Origin: Acetatifactor sp. | GTDB lineage: Bacteria; Bacillota; Clostridia; Lachnospirales; Lachnospiraceae | Assembly: GCA_022511425.1 (NCBI GenBank) | Contig: JAFLRO010000017.1 | Location: 1 to 42,576 of the forward strand | Direction: 5' to 3' | DNA length: 42,576 nt | Part shown: piece after piece, positions 1 through 7,519 of the stretch | Position numbering within the stretch: the first letter of the stretch is position 1 | Layout of the letters: every line of letters begins with the position of its first letter | Notes under the pieces: model-generated | Seen by the model: only the letters and a program-made list of their open reading frames with translations | Told to the model about the DNA's origin: nothing | Databases searched by the model: none | Position numbers and translations under genes: made by a program

Positions 1-91
1 CGCGGACACGGTCAAGAAAAAACATATAGCAGTTCTGGCATCCCTCGCTGCATTTCACACAGCCATGCCACGGATTCCATATATCATGCAT
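1..91 (-). CDS. DUF5131 (phage Gp37/Gp68-like) family protein, N-terminal part
   Basis: Reading the minus strand from the ATG at 91 gives about 30 residues beginning MHDIWNPWHGCVKCSEGCQN, with three cysteines in a CxxCxxxCxxC-like arrangement. This is the characteristic start of DUF5131 proteins, a cysteine-rich family related to phage Gp37/Gp68 with no settled function. The gene runs off the left window edge. Its start lies 7 nt after the sirtuin stop, and a GAGG-type ribosome binding site overlaps the end of the sirtuin gene, so it is the third gene of the macrodomain/sirtuin operon. The family call rests on a short N-terminus only. Confidence 0.7.
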   Translation of the reverse strand, partial: MHDIWNPWHGCVKCSEGCQNCYMFFLDRVR

Positions 92-98
92 GACGTTA

Positions 99-947
99 CT
101 ACCTCAAATCCTCTAGAACCTTCCCGATATCCTCATTAATACAGATGGCCCGCTCCTTAATATCATCCGGGCAAACTGCCTCTCCATGGTTGATACAGGC
201 ATATACAGCCTTTGGATTTTGAGCAGTCATCTGCCAGAACGGATACTTGATGATGCCCGGTGTGTTATAGCCCACGCCCAGCTCCAGGAACAATATCCGC
301 ATATTCTCCCTTACGCGCAGAAAATCCTCATAACGTTCTGCTGCTTTGTGCCATCCCTTATCTTCCACAAACCGATTGTCCGAGCGCAGGTTCATGGTCA
401 TTGGTTGTCCGCAGCGCGGGCAGACCGGCAATAATACAGAAGGAACTCGCATACCTGCCTGCCGCTCCACCATCTGACAAATGACATCCTCGTTCTCAAA
501 GGTCTCCTGACAGCATGGCTCACTGCATTGAAACAGACCGTAATCACCCTGGGTATAAAACAGACGGTTTTTATCAATACCGGCTTTCTGGAAACAGTGA
601 TCCACATTGGTAGTGATTACAAAATAGTCCTTTTCCTCTATTAATTCTAAAAGCTGTTTATATACCGGTTTCGGGGGAGCCACGTAGCGGTTGACCGTGA
701 TAAACCGGCTCCAGTATGCCCAATGCTCTTCCGGTGTATCATAGTGGCAGAATGCACCCGAATACATATCGTGAAAGCCATACTTATCTTCAAAGTCTGA
801 AAAATTCTTTCTGAACCGCTCGCCGGAGTAGACGAATCCTGCTGAGGTAGAAAGCCCAGCTCCCGCACCGATCACAACAACATCCGAATCATCCAGCGTC
901 TTTTTCAACCTTTCAACCTGTATTAAGTAATTCCCGGTAGATTTCAT
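99..947 (-). CDS. SirTM-type (class M) sirtuin, protein ADP-ribosyltransferase
   Basis: Sirtuin fold protein of 282 residues. Seen: NAD-binding GAGAGLSTSAGF near the N-terminus, TTNVDHCFQKAG, then TQGDYG where classical deacetylase sirtuins have a catalytic histidine, and zinc-binding cysteines in CSEPCC and CPRCG. Replacement of that histidine by glutamine is typical of class M sirtuins, which in staphylococci and streptococci ADP-ribosylate a lipoylated GcvH-like protein. The same activity is inferred here; no lplA or gcvH-L gene is visible in the window. I chose the ATG at 947 because AAGGA lies 8 nt upstream; an upstream in-frame start at 968 is possible. The gene overlaps the macrodomain gene by 35 nt, which suggests translational coupling. 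Confidence 0.9.
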   Translation of the reverse strand: MKSTGNYLIQVERLKKTLDDSDVVVIGAGAGLSTSAGFVYSGERFRKNFSDFEDKYGFHDMYSGAFCHYDTPEEHWAYWSRFITVNRYVAPPKPVYKQLLELIEEKDYFVITTNVDHCFQKAGIDKNRLFYTQGDYGLFQCSEPCCQETFENEDVICQMVERQAGMRVPSVLLPVCPRCGQPMTMNLRSDNRFVEDKGWHKAAERYEDFLRVRENMRILFLELGVGYNTPGIIKYPFWQMTAQNPKAVYACINHGEAVCPDDIKERAICINEDIGKVLEDLR

Positions 948-1692
948 AATCGACGTCCTTGAAAACATTGAAGATTACCTCCATGTTGCTTTTTGTCTGT
1001 TCCTTGTACTCTTTCACAGTCTTAACAGCGATTTCAGCCGCCTTATCGTTGGGAAAGTGAAACTCACCTGTGGAGATACAGCAAAACGCTATGTTTTTTA
1101 CCCCGTTCTGCTCAGCAAGCTCTAGACAGGAGCGATAACAGGATATAAGCAGATCCTTATCTGTCTGTGTCAGTGGACCAGTGACAATCGGACCAACTGT
1201 GTGCAGAACATATTGACAGGGCAGATTATATGCCGATGTAATTTTCGCTTTTCCCGTTTCTTCCTCGTGACCTTGTTTCTTCATAACATTTGCACATTCC
1301 AGCCGCAACTGTAACCCTGCATAAGTATGGATGCAGTTATCAATGCAGCCGTGACAGGGAACATAACATCCTGTCATTCCACTGTTGGCAGCGTTGACAA
1401 TAGCATCACACCTAAGCGTGGTAATGTCACCCTGCCATAAATATATCCCCTCTGATACCGGAGATAAATCCCCAAGGTCAGTAATGCCTTTTATGGCTAA
1501 TTCCTCCTGCAGATATTCATCTTGCATTTCCAGAAAATCACTGCTTATTTTCTTCGGACGTCGGATATTCATAAGGGAGCGCAGCAATCGCTTCTGCTCT
1601 TCTAAGTTCTGTGGAATCACTATATTCTTGTACTTCGGGGCCTCACTGAGCAATTTATCAATAAGATAAAGTTGTCTTTGCTCTTGCGTCAT
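913..1692 (-). CDS. Zinc-dependent macrodomain protein-ADP-ribose hydrolase
   Basis: 259 residues: a helical N-terminal extension of about 75 residues, then a macrodomain starting WQGDITTLRCDAIVNAANS. The Zn-macro signature is visible as GCYVPCHGCIDNCIH, whose cysteines and histidine would hold zinc at the active site; the phosphate-binding loop is CISTGEFHFPN. Zinc macrodomains remove mono-ADP-ribose and are commonly encoded next to class M sirtuins, acting as eraser to the sirtuin's writer. Here it is the first gene of the operon, with an AAGGAG ribosome binding site and a sigma-A promoter at 1734-1761. Confidence 0.92.
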   Translation of the reverse strand: MTQEQRQLYLIDKLLSEAPKYKNIVIPQNLEEQKRLLRSLMNIRRPKKISSDFLEMQDEYLQEELAIKGITDLGDLSPVSEGIYLWQGDITTLRCDAIVNAANSGMTGCYVPCHGCIDNCIHTYAGLQLRLECANVMKKQGHEEETGKAKITSAYNLPCQYVLHTVGPIVTGPLTQTDKDLLISCYRSCLELAEQNGVKNIAFCCISTGEFHFPNDKAAEIAVKTVKEYKEQTKSNMEVIFNVFKDVDYEIYRELLNTG

Positions 1693-1733
1693 AACCTTTG
1701 CTCCTTTATGTTCCTTTTCTCTCTGTAATTTAT

Positions 1734-1761
1734 ATTATACAAGCTACCAAGCATTTAACAA
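1734..1761 (-). promoter_or_regulatory. Sigma-A promoter of the macrodomain/sirtuin operon
   Basis: Reading the minus strand, TTGTTA at 1761-1756 and a perfect TATAAT at 1739-1734 are separated by 16 nt. Transcription would start about 35 nt before the macrodomain ATG at 1692. Confidence 0.6.
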
Positions 1762-1944
1762 GTACGCACTTTTTTGTAACTGCTGAAATAGTGAAGATTT
1801 CTCTTTCAACAGACAAGTTCTTTCATCGAGACTTTTATCATTGTACTCCTTAAGACGTGGCAGTATAATTTGAATGTAACATTTTTTGAAGTATTGGAGG
1901 TATAACAAAAGCTGACTTGCTTCCTGAATGTCCGGTCGCCACAA
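1744..1944 (-). CDS. Unrecognised small ORF, probably a gene remnant
   Basis: 66 residues from a TTG codon, in a frame open further upstream to about 1977. I do not recognise it. It is helical-looking with basic and acidic residues (LPRLKEYNDKSLDE) and ends LLNAW. There is no convincing ribosome binding site, the macrodomain promoter overlaps its 3' end, and its neighbours are decayed gene fragments, so it may be the C-terminus of a lost gene or chance. Confidence 0.2.
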   Translation of the reverse strand: MWRPDIQEASQLLLYLQYFKKCYIQIILPRLKEYNDKSLDERTCLLKEKSSLFQQLQKSAYLLNAW

Positions 1945-1952
1945 CCGTATAA

Positions 1953-2052
1953 CTGATTGGAAATAAATGGAAACTGCTTATTATGCGGAATCTGCTTGTG
2001 CGACCTTGGCGTTTTAATGAATTACAGAAAAATATAGATGGGATCAGTCAAT
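1953..2052 (+). pseudogene. Relic of an HxlR-family transcriptional regulator
   Basis: The plus strand encodes LIGNKWKLLIMRNLLVRPWR followed by FNELQKNIDGISQ. This is the winged-helix core of HxlR regulators (family pattern: GGKW-LLIL-EL--GP-RFNEL-R-I-GIS). It is preceded by an in-frame stop at 1950-1952 and breaks off at about 2052, where the sequence becomes the antisense of the aldo/keto reductase relic. Only about 33 of the usual 100-120 residues remain, with no start codon or ribosome binding site, so it is a dead fragment. Confidence 0.65.
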
Positions 2053-2055
2053 ATC

Positions 2056-2277
2056 CTACCACCAGCCAAATAAACTCTTACCGATTTCAAGCTGCTTAAT
2101 TTCCCGCATCTCATCGGCTTCTAAATCGAAATCCAGAAAATTGGAAATGCCAATAGCTCTTAGCTTACCATCTTTATAGGCACTTTCCATAGCATGGTAG
2201 ATTTCATGTACATCGCCGGTAGGCTCATGGAGCAAAAGCAAATCAATATAATCCATTCCTTTTAGCTCCTCTCCTTT
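2056..2277 (-). pseudogene. Relic of an aldo/keto reductase
   Basis: Minus strand reads GMDYIDLLLLHEPTGDVHEI, then a YKDGKLRAIGISNF-type strand: the middle of an NADPH-dependent aldo/keto reductase. It then jumps to ADEMREIKQLEIGKSLFGWW and a stop, which resembles the extreme C-terminus of the family. The catalytic Asp/Tyr/Lys region upstream and about 130 residues between the two blocks are missing, so both an N-terminal loss and an internal deletion have occurred. About 66-73 codons of some 280 remain. An ATG with a purine-rich stretch upstream could in principle still be translated. Confidence 0.75.
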
Positions 2278-2289
2278 TTGACAAGCAAG

Positions 2290-3636
2290 TTATTTTTCTA
2301 TAGCAGCGTTTTTCTGCCATCGGTTGCTAAGATAATATGTCCATGAAATCAGACATCCCATTCCAAATCCAAATAGGCCGTTCCACCAAATTATTGTATG
2401 ACCAAACAAAGGACTATATCGGAACATATAGGTGCTGAGTACTCGCATTCCCAGTGCTCCAACAGCAACCACTGTTGCTGCTCCGCCATGATTGGTGCCC
2501 TGAAATACACCAAACAGCGGAATATAAAGGGCAAGAATGATATTGATAAGTGCAATCGTCTTAAGATGGGAATTACAGTAAATTGTAGCCTGTTCGCTCA
2601 GTTTAAACACCCTGATTATATCTGCGGCAAAAAGCCACACAAGTGCAGAGATACATAATGTAAGCAGAAAAGACATTAATATTGCCTGTCTTGCACCTTT
2701 TTTCACTCGCTCCGCTTTTCCTGCGCCAATGTTCTGGCCTGTATAAGTCGCAAGAGTAGTTTGGAAAGCGCTGCAGGGCAGATTCATATACAGTTCTATC
2801 CTATAACCCACCGTGAAAGATGCAGTCATCGCCTGCCCAAATCCATTGACAGCTCTCTGAATAAATGTAAGCCCGAATGATACGATAATTAACTGTAATG
2901 CAATCGGGAATCCTGCCTGCAATGTTCTTTTAGCCAAACTGAAATTCCAAGTAAAATCTTTTAACTTAAATCGGAACAGGGGGTACTTACAAGCCATGTA
3001 AATATATGCCGCAATAAATGAGCCAGCTTGCGCAATATCAGTTGCTACAGCAGCCCCCACTACACCCCATCTAAATCCCGCAATAAAAACCAGATCCAAA
3101 ATAATATTCAGTACGGATGAGATCAGCAGAAAATATAGTGTTGCTGCGCTGTCCCCTACCGCTCTTAAAATACAGGAGAAAATATTATAACCAAATTGAA
3201 AAATCAGACCTATCACATAAATTCTGAAATACTTCAAAGTTAATTCCAGAAACTCATCCGGTACTCCGACCAGATAAGTGTAAGCCGGCCGTGATACCAA
3301 AAGCCCCACTATCGTAGCCAACAGCCCCATACCCATTATAAGCAAAATACCGGTAGATGCATTGGCTCTCACTTGTTTCTCGTCTCCGGCTCCGTAGTAT
3401 TGTGCCACAACTACTCCGTTTCCCGCAGAGAAACCTGTTGCAAGAGCAAGAAACAAAAAAGCAAAACTTCCCGTGGTTCCAACCGCTGAGAGGGCTGCCT
3501 CTCCTGAAAAATTACCAACTACGATTGTATCTACTGTGTTGTACAACTGCTGGAGCAGCGAGCCTGCAAGTACGGGGAGCGCAAACCTTAAAATATGTTT
3601 CCACGGTGTTCCTTCCGTCATCGATTTTCCATTCAC
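2290..3636 (-). CDS. MATE family multidrug efflux transporter
   Basis: 448 residues with about twelve hydrophobic segments, the usual MATE size. It begins GTPWKHILRFALPVLAGSLL and LYNTVDTIVVGNFSG, the classic first two helices, and repeats the pattern in the second half (GFPIALQLIIVSFGLTFIQR). MATE proteins export drugs or metabolites in exchange for Na+ or H+; the substrate cannot be told. The start is a GTG at 3636 with AAGGAAG upstream; the ATG at 3621 is an alternative. It is divergent from a LysR gene with a shared 120-nt control region, so it is probably the LysR target. Confidence 0.9.
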   Translation of the reverse strand: MNGKSMTEGTPWKHILRFALPVLAGSLLQQLYNTVDTIVVGNFSGEAALSAVGTTGSFAFLFLALATGFSAGNGVVVAQYYGAGDEKQVRANASTGILLIMGMGLLATIVGLLVSRPAYTYLVGVPDEFLELTLKYFRIYVIGLIFQFGYNIFSCILRAVGDSAATLYFLLISSVLNIILDLVFIAGFRWGVVGAAVATDIAQAGSFIAAYIYMACKYPLFRFKLKDFTWNFSLAKRTLQAGFPIALQLIIVSFGLTFIQRAVNGFGQAMTASFTVGYRIELYMNLPCSAFQTTLATYTGQNIGAGKAERVKKGARQAILMSFLLTLCISALVWLFAADIIRVFKLSEQATIYCNSHLKTIALINIILALYIPLFGVFQGTNHGGAATVVAVGALGMRVLSTYMFRYSPLFGHTIIWWNGLFGFGMGCLISWTYYLSNRWQKNAAIEK

Positions 3637-3690
3637 TATATCTTCTTCCTTTTTCCGATTATTTTGATTACTTATGTTATAGCAGAATAC

Positions 3691-3722
3691 TCGTTGACTA
3701 CGAAGATACTAAAATGTTAAAA
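3691..3722 (+). promoter_or_regulatory. LysR promoter with overlapping LysR-type box
   Basis: TTGACT (3694-3699), a 17-nt spacer and TTAAAA (3717-3722) form a plausible promoter for the LysR gene. TCGTTGACTACGA at 3691-3703 is a T-N11-A LysR-box with the dyad TCGT/ACGA and covers the -35. On the other strand a TATAAC -10 for the MATE gene (about 3677-3682) has no good -35, as expected for an activator-dependent promoter. The regulator-target assignment is inference. Confidence 0.5.
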
Positions 3723-3757
3723 TGGCTTTAAGAAAATCTAAAAGCGAGAATATACTC

Positions 3758-4672
3758 ATGTATAACCGAGAACTTATCACCTTCATTACCGTGGCTGATC
3801 AAGGCAGTTTCCTAAAAGCGGCACAGGAATTATATATCACACCCGCTTCCGTCATGAACCAAATGAATAAACTGGAGCGCATTATAGGAGCTAAACTCAT
3901 TGAACGTACTAATCAGGGGACACATTTGACTGCTGCCGGCCGTTCTATTTATCAAGATGCAAAACAAATGATTGAATTTGCGGATGAAGCTATCAAAAAA
4001 GCTCGACGGCTAGCCGCTTCGGAGCAAAACATAATTCGGATCGGAACCTCTATCCTACGTCCTTGTAAGAGGCTCATTGATTTATGGTCGGAGATTGATG
4101 ACGGAAGTCTTTCATTTCAAATCCGCATTGTTCCATTTGACGATAGTCCTGCCGGCTTAGAATCTGTCCTTTCTGCACTTGGCAATCAAATTGATTGTTT
4201 CGTAGCACCGTGTGATTCCATTGAATGGCGGACACAGCACAGTATATTTTATCTTGACAAATTACCCTGCCGTATTGCTGTTCCCAGAAAGCATCATTTG
4301 TCAAAGAAAAAGCACATCTACTGGTCGGATTTAGACGGAGAGACTTTTATGATGATCAGAAGAGGCGATTCTACTGTGATGAATCAACTGCGAGATGACA
4401 TATTGCAAAATCATCCACAAATCAAAATTGTGGACGCACCTAACTTTTATGACACATCAATATTCAATGAATGTGAACAGATGAATTACCTGATGGAGAC
4501 CTTGGATATTTGGACAGACATTCATCCCTCATTGGTAACGCTGCCCATGGAATGGAAATATGAGATACCTTACGGTATTATATATGCCAAAACTCCATCA
4601 AAAGCCGTAGAAGGATTTATTAATACTATTCAAAGCAATCTGTCTGTCAGAAACGCAACAAAATGCCGGTAA
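3758..4672 (+). CDS. LysR family transcriptional regulator
   Basis: 304 residues from the ATG at 3758. Residues 1-60 are the LysR winged helix-turn-helix (MYNRELITFITVADQGSFLK then AAQELYITPASVMNQMNKLE); the rest is a periplasmic-binding-like effector domain. An in-frame ATG at 3722 would add 12 residues but overlaps the predicted -10 box, so the later start is preferred; neither has a strong ribosome binding site. The ligand is unknown. Divergent to the MATE gene and followed 55 nt later by an EamA transporter, it may control one or both. Confidence 0.88.
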   Translation: MYNRELITFITVADQGSFLKAAQELYITPASVMNQMNKLERIIGAKLIERTNQGTHLTAAGRSIYQDAKQMIEFADEAIKKARRLAASEQNIIRIGTSILRPCKRLIDLWSEIDDGSLSFQIRIVPFDDSPAGLESVLSALGNQIDCFVAPCDSIEWRTQHSIFYLDKLPCRIAVPRKHHLSKKKHIYWSDLDGETFMMIRRGDSTVMNQLRDDILQNHPQIKIVDAPNFYDTSIFNECEQMNYLMETLDIWTDIHPSLVTLPMEWKYEIPYGIIYAKTPSKAVEGFINTIQSNLSVRNATKCR

Positions 4673-4727
4673 TGATAATTATCCAGGATTGACATATGAA
4701 GAACTTGGAGAGGAAACAAATTGAGAG

Positions 4728-5681
4728 ATGATAAAATCGCAGGATACCAGGCTAAAACAACGTAATTCTTTTTTGCTTGTACTGGCTGCGTTAATCTGGG
4801 GCTTTGCCTTTGTAGCGCAAAGCACGGGCGGGAACGCGGTAGGTCCATATACCTTTAATTGCATCCGTTCTGTCATAGGCGGCATAGTATTACTGCCGGT
4901 CATCAAACTGTCAGACCACATGCATTGGTCTCGCAAGAAACCTGTCAGCCGCCAGGATTGGCGGACACTTCTCACCGGAGGAATTTCCTGCGGAATCGCA
5001 TTGTCAATCGCTAGTAATTTACAACAGATGGGGATTTACATGGGCTCCCCCGTAGGGAAGGCAGGATTTCTCACTGCATGCTATATGTTAATAGTTCCCA
5101 TATTAGGAATTTTTCTTAAAAGAAAATGTGGGTGGAATGTCTGGCTGGGAATTGTCATAGCTGTAGTCGGATTGTATCTGTTATGTATTAAGGGCAGTTT
5201 TTCTGTTCAGTTTTCAGACTTTCTGATTCTGCTCTGTGCGTTGGCATTTGCGATACAGATCTTGACTGTTGATCATTATGTTGACATGGTGGACGGAACG
5301 CGGATGGCTTGTATACAGTTTTTTGTGTGCGGCCTTACATCTGCCATACCAATGATTTTTATGGATATGGGTCTATCTGTATCAGAGATTTCGGAATGGG
5401 CATCGGCGTTCGCTGACCCATATGCATGGATTCCCATATTATATGCAGGTGCTTTGTCATGCGGTGTGGCATATACATTGCAGATCATAGGGCAGCGGGG
5501 AATGAATCCCACAGTGGCTTCCCTGCTTATGAGTCTGGAGTCTGTATTCTCCACGCTGGCAGGTTGGATGCTTTTAAATGAAGCATTATCCGGACGAGAA
5601 ATACTAGGATGCGTACTGATTTTCATTGCAGTGGTTTTGGCGCAGCTACGGATAAAACCTCTATCATTTAGCTCTAAATAA
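4728..5681 (+). CDS. EamA (DMT superfamily) membrane transporter
   Basis: 317 residues with ten predicted membrane segments in two EamA repeats. The first opens FLLVLAALIWGFAFVAQSTG and the second ends MSLESVFSTLAGWMLLNEAL followed by a last helix, both hallmarks of the family. DMT members export amino acids, nucleosides or other metabolites; the substrate is not evident. GGAGAGG lies 14 nt before the ATG, a long spacing. It lies on the same strand as the LysR gene and may share its transcript. Confidence 0.9.
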   Translation: MIKSQDTRLKQRNSFLLVLAALIWGFAFVAQSTGGNAVGPYTFNCIRSVIGGIVLLPVIKLSDHMHWSRKKPVSRQDWRTLLTGGISCGIALSIASNLQQMGIYMGSPVGKAGFLTACYMLIVPILGIFLKRKCGWNVWLGIVIAVVGLYLLCIKGSFSVQFSDFLILLCALAFAIQILTVDHYVDMVDGTRMACIQFFVCGLTSAIPMIFMDMGLSVSEISEWASAFADPYAWIPILYAGALSCGVAYTLQIIGQRGMNPTVASLLMSLESVFSTLAGWMLLNEALSGREILGCVLIFIAVVLAQLRIKPLSFSSK

Positions 5682-5699
5682 TGGAGATTAGATCGTAGA

Positions 5700-5719
5700 T
5701 TCAAATCCTGTCACCCCGA
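5700..5719 (+). other. tRNA 3'-end fragment (T-loop to discriminator), Pro-like
   Basis: TTCAAATCCTGTCACCCCGA has the exact layout of a tRNA 3' end: T-loop TTCAAAT, T-stem 3' strand CCTGT, acceptor 3' strand CACCCCG and discriminator A. The matching 5' acceptor would be CGGGGTG, the usual start of bacterial tRNA-Pro. The bases before it do not form the T-stem partner ACAGG, and no tRNA body precedes it. Such fragments are typically left at attachment sites by integrating elements. The gap 5682-5851 holds nothing else I recognise. Confidence 0.5.
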
Positions 5720-5851
5720 TTGTATACCTGATGTTACGGTGAACACGGACACGGGAAAAATGGGGAGCACTGTGTTGAGGGGGTGAGTGTGGAGGTTGCA
5801 TGTGAAAGGGATTTGAAAGGTGTCAACACAAAATCACTATTCTTTCACTTC

Positions 5852-6775
5852 TTACGGGCTTTGCAATTCGTCCAGCAAAACTCTTTTTATCTTATCTTTA
5901 TATTCATCTCTATATTCCGCACCGCCAATCGAAACTTCTTTTTCCTCTATCAGAGCAGCCAGTATTTCATCTGCTAATCTTTCACCTTCCCTCGCTTCTT
6001 CACTCTCAAGTTCGGTAATAGCTTCGTCTGTTTCTGTGTCATAGTAGCATTCGTATTCCATCTCCTTCACTACTTTTCCATTCTCATATAATCTCAACCA
6101 GATATGTACCATGTAATAGGTATCATTAGATTCCTTTATTGTGTGATAATAATCCATCAGAGGTTCAGGAGTTCCTTCCTGTGTATAATGTCCGACAGAT
6201 ATTCCCTGCCCGCCATACCACATGAATGTACCATTGCCGCAATAGTATATGTCAGGTTGCCGATCACTTGTAATATAATCCCATATCTCCCATGCAATCA
6301 ATTCTCCGCTCTCTGTCTCCTCAAACACCAACAGGTCTCCAAACGCCCTTTCTATATATACCAGTAATTCATTCTTTGTATCCTGATTTAGATCCTCCGC
6401 CATATAATGAACATAATCTATCCTGCCATAATCGGCAAAATACTCGTATATATACAGGTTTTTCTCGTCCTCCCTGTCATAAGCAGTAATCTCTTTATCT
6501 ATAAACGCTGCAAATATGGGATTATTTCTGACCTCTTCCTCTTCAACTATCCAAACCGTTTCCTTCTCCTGCTGTTCCTTTTCTGTCTGCTGCTCCTGCG
6601 TTGCATTGGTTTCCTGATTTTCCCCGGCCGGTTCCATAGTTTGTTCTGCGGTTGGTTCAATGGTCGCTGTAGGTTCAGGTGTTGAATCTGATACTGTAGG
6701 TTCCGCTTTTCCACAACTACTCACAGCAATTATAAATACAATTCCTAAAATGATTATCGGTAATCTGTTTTTCAT
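5852..6775 (-). CDS. Putative lipoprotein of unknown function
   Basis: 307 residues. It has a lipoprotein signal: MKNR, a hydrophobic stretch, and the lipobox VSSC with Cys at about residue 21. A low-complexity Thr/Glu/Pro/Gln linker follows to about residue 75 and would span the cell wall. The globular part contains AEDLNQDTKNELLVYI, like the acidic DxNxDGxxE calcium-type repeats of VCBS/FG-GAP proteins, and is rich in Tyr, Asp and Glu. The C-terminus is highly charged and helical. AGGAGA precedes the ATG. I cannot assign a function. Confidence 0.75.
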   Translation of the reverse strand: MKNRLPIIILGIVFIIAVSSCGKAEPTVSDSTPEPTATIEPTAEQTMEPAGENQETNATQEQQTEKEQQEKETVWIVEEEEVRNNPIFAAFIDKEITAYDREDEKNLYIYEYFADYGRIDYVHYMAEDLNQDTKNELLVYIERAFGDLLVFEETESGELIAWEIWDYITSDRQPDIYYCGNGTFMWYGGQGISVGHYTQEGTPEPLMDYYHTIKESNDTYYMVHIWLRLYENGKVVKEMEYECYYDTETDEAITELESEEAREGERLADEILAALIEEKEVSIGGAEYRDEYKDKIKRVLLDELQSP

Positions 6776-6818
6776 TTGTGTTCTCCTATTAATGTTTTTA
6801 CATCAGGATAGCTGAAAG

Positions 6819-6850
6819 AAAATGAAGATCCAAACAACTGTCTTCATTTT
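6819..6850 (-). terminator. Rho-independent terminator after the metallophosphoesterase
   Basis: AAAATGAAGA (6819-6828) pairs with TCTTCATTTT (6841-6850) across a 12-nt loop. On the minus strand the stem ends in TTTTCTTTC. It lies between the metallophosphoesterase stop and the lipoprotein gene, separating the two transcripts. Confidence 0.6.
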
Positions 6851-6883
6851 TTGCAACATGTCGACGACATATTGGCAAAGCAG

Positions 6884-7480
6884 TTACACATCAATTTCAA
6901 AAATGTACTTTTCGTAAGCATTAACCACCTGCGTCTCGTTATAGGTGGACAGGCGCGGGAATTTCCTTCCATAGTTTAAGTGTACATGTCCATGGACAAA
7001 AAACGCCGGTTTATATTTGTCAAGCAAAATGCGGAACGCTTCAAAACCTCTGTGTGGCATGTCATCGCCGTCATTGAACTGATAGGCCGGTGCATGCGTC
7101 AGCAAAATATCAAAACCTTTGTTGCGCTTAAGCTTCCACCAAAGTTTCCTGACACGCCTGTTCATCTGAGACTGAGTGTATTGATGCTTTCCGGGCTTAT
7201 AGCGCATGGATCCGCCAAGCCCTAGTATCCGCACCCCGTTATGTATATAAATGGTATCCTCGATACAGATACAGCCATCGGGCGGAACCTGGTCGTACCG
7301 GTCATCGTGATTGCCATGAACGTACAAAATCGGCGCATGGGTAAAAGTAGCTAAAAAGGATAAGTACTGAGGCTTTAAATCGCCGCAGGAGAGAATCAGG
7401 TCAATCCCTTCTAACAAACTCTTATCAAAATAGTCCCATAATAATTGAGATTCATGGTCAGCAATTGCCATTATTTTCAT
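6884..7480 (-). CDS. Metallophosphoesterase family protein
   Basis: 198 residues with the calcineurin-like phosphoesterase motifs in order: LILSCGDLKPQYL (GD), LYVHGNHDDRYD (GNHD), LLTHAPAY and FVHGHVH (GHxH), all binding two metal ions. The first motif, normally DxH, reads IADHESQ, so one metal ligand is shifted or replaced. The substrate is unknown; relatives hydrolyse phosphodiesters. It follows the ParB-BMP gene after 39 nt on the same strand and could belong to that transcript. Confidence 0.85.
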   Translation of the reverse strand: MKIMAIADHESQLLWDYFDKSLLEGIDLILSCGDLKPQYLSFLATFTHAPILYVHGNHDDRYDQVPPDGCICIEDTIYIHNGVRILGLGGSMRYKPGKHQYTQSQMNRRVRKLWWKLKRNKGFDILLTHAPAYQFNDGDDMPHRGFEAFRILLDKYKPAFFVHGHVHLNYGRKFPRLSTYNETQVVNAYEKYIFEIDV

Positions 7481-7519
7481 CAGATGTTCCCACTTTTTAT
7501 TTGAATCGTTTGCAAAGAA

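Noticed and set aside
5720..5790. Possible integrase C-terminal remnant after the tRNA fragment
   Set aside because: One frame reads PDVTVNTDTGKMGSTVLRG, loosely like tyrosine recombinase ends, but lacks the catalytic Arg-His-Tyr and is too short to support.
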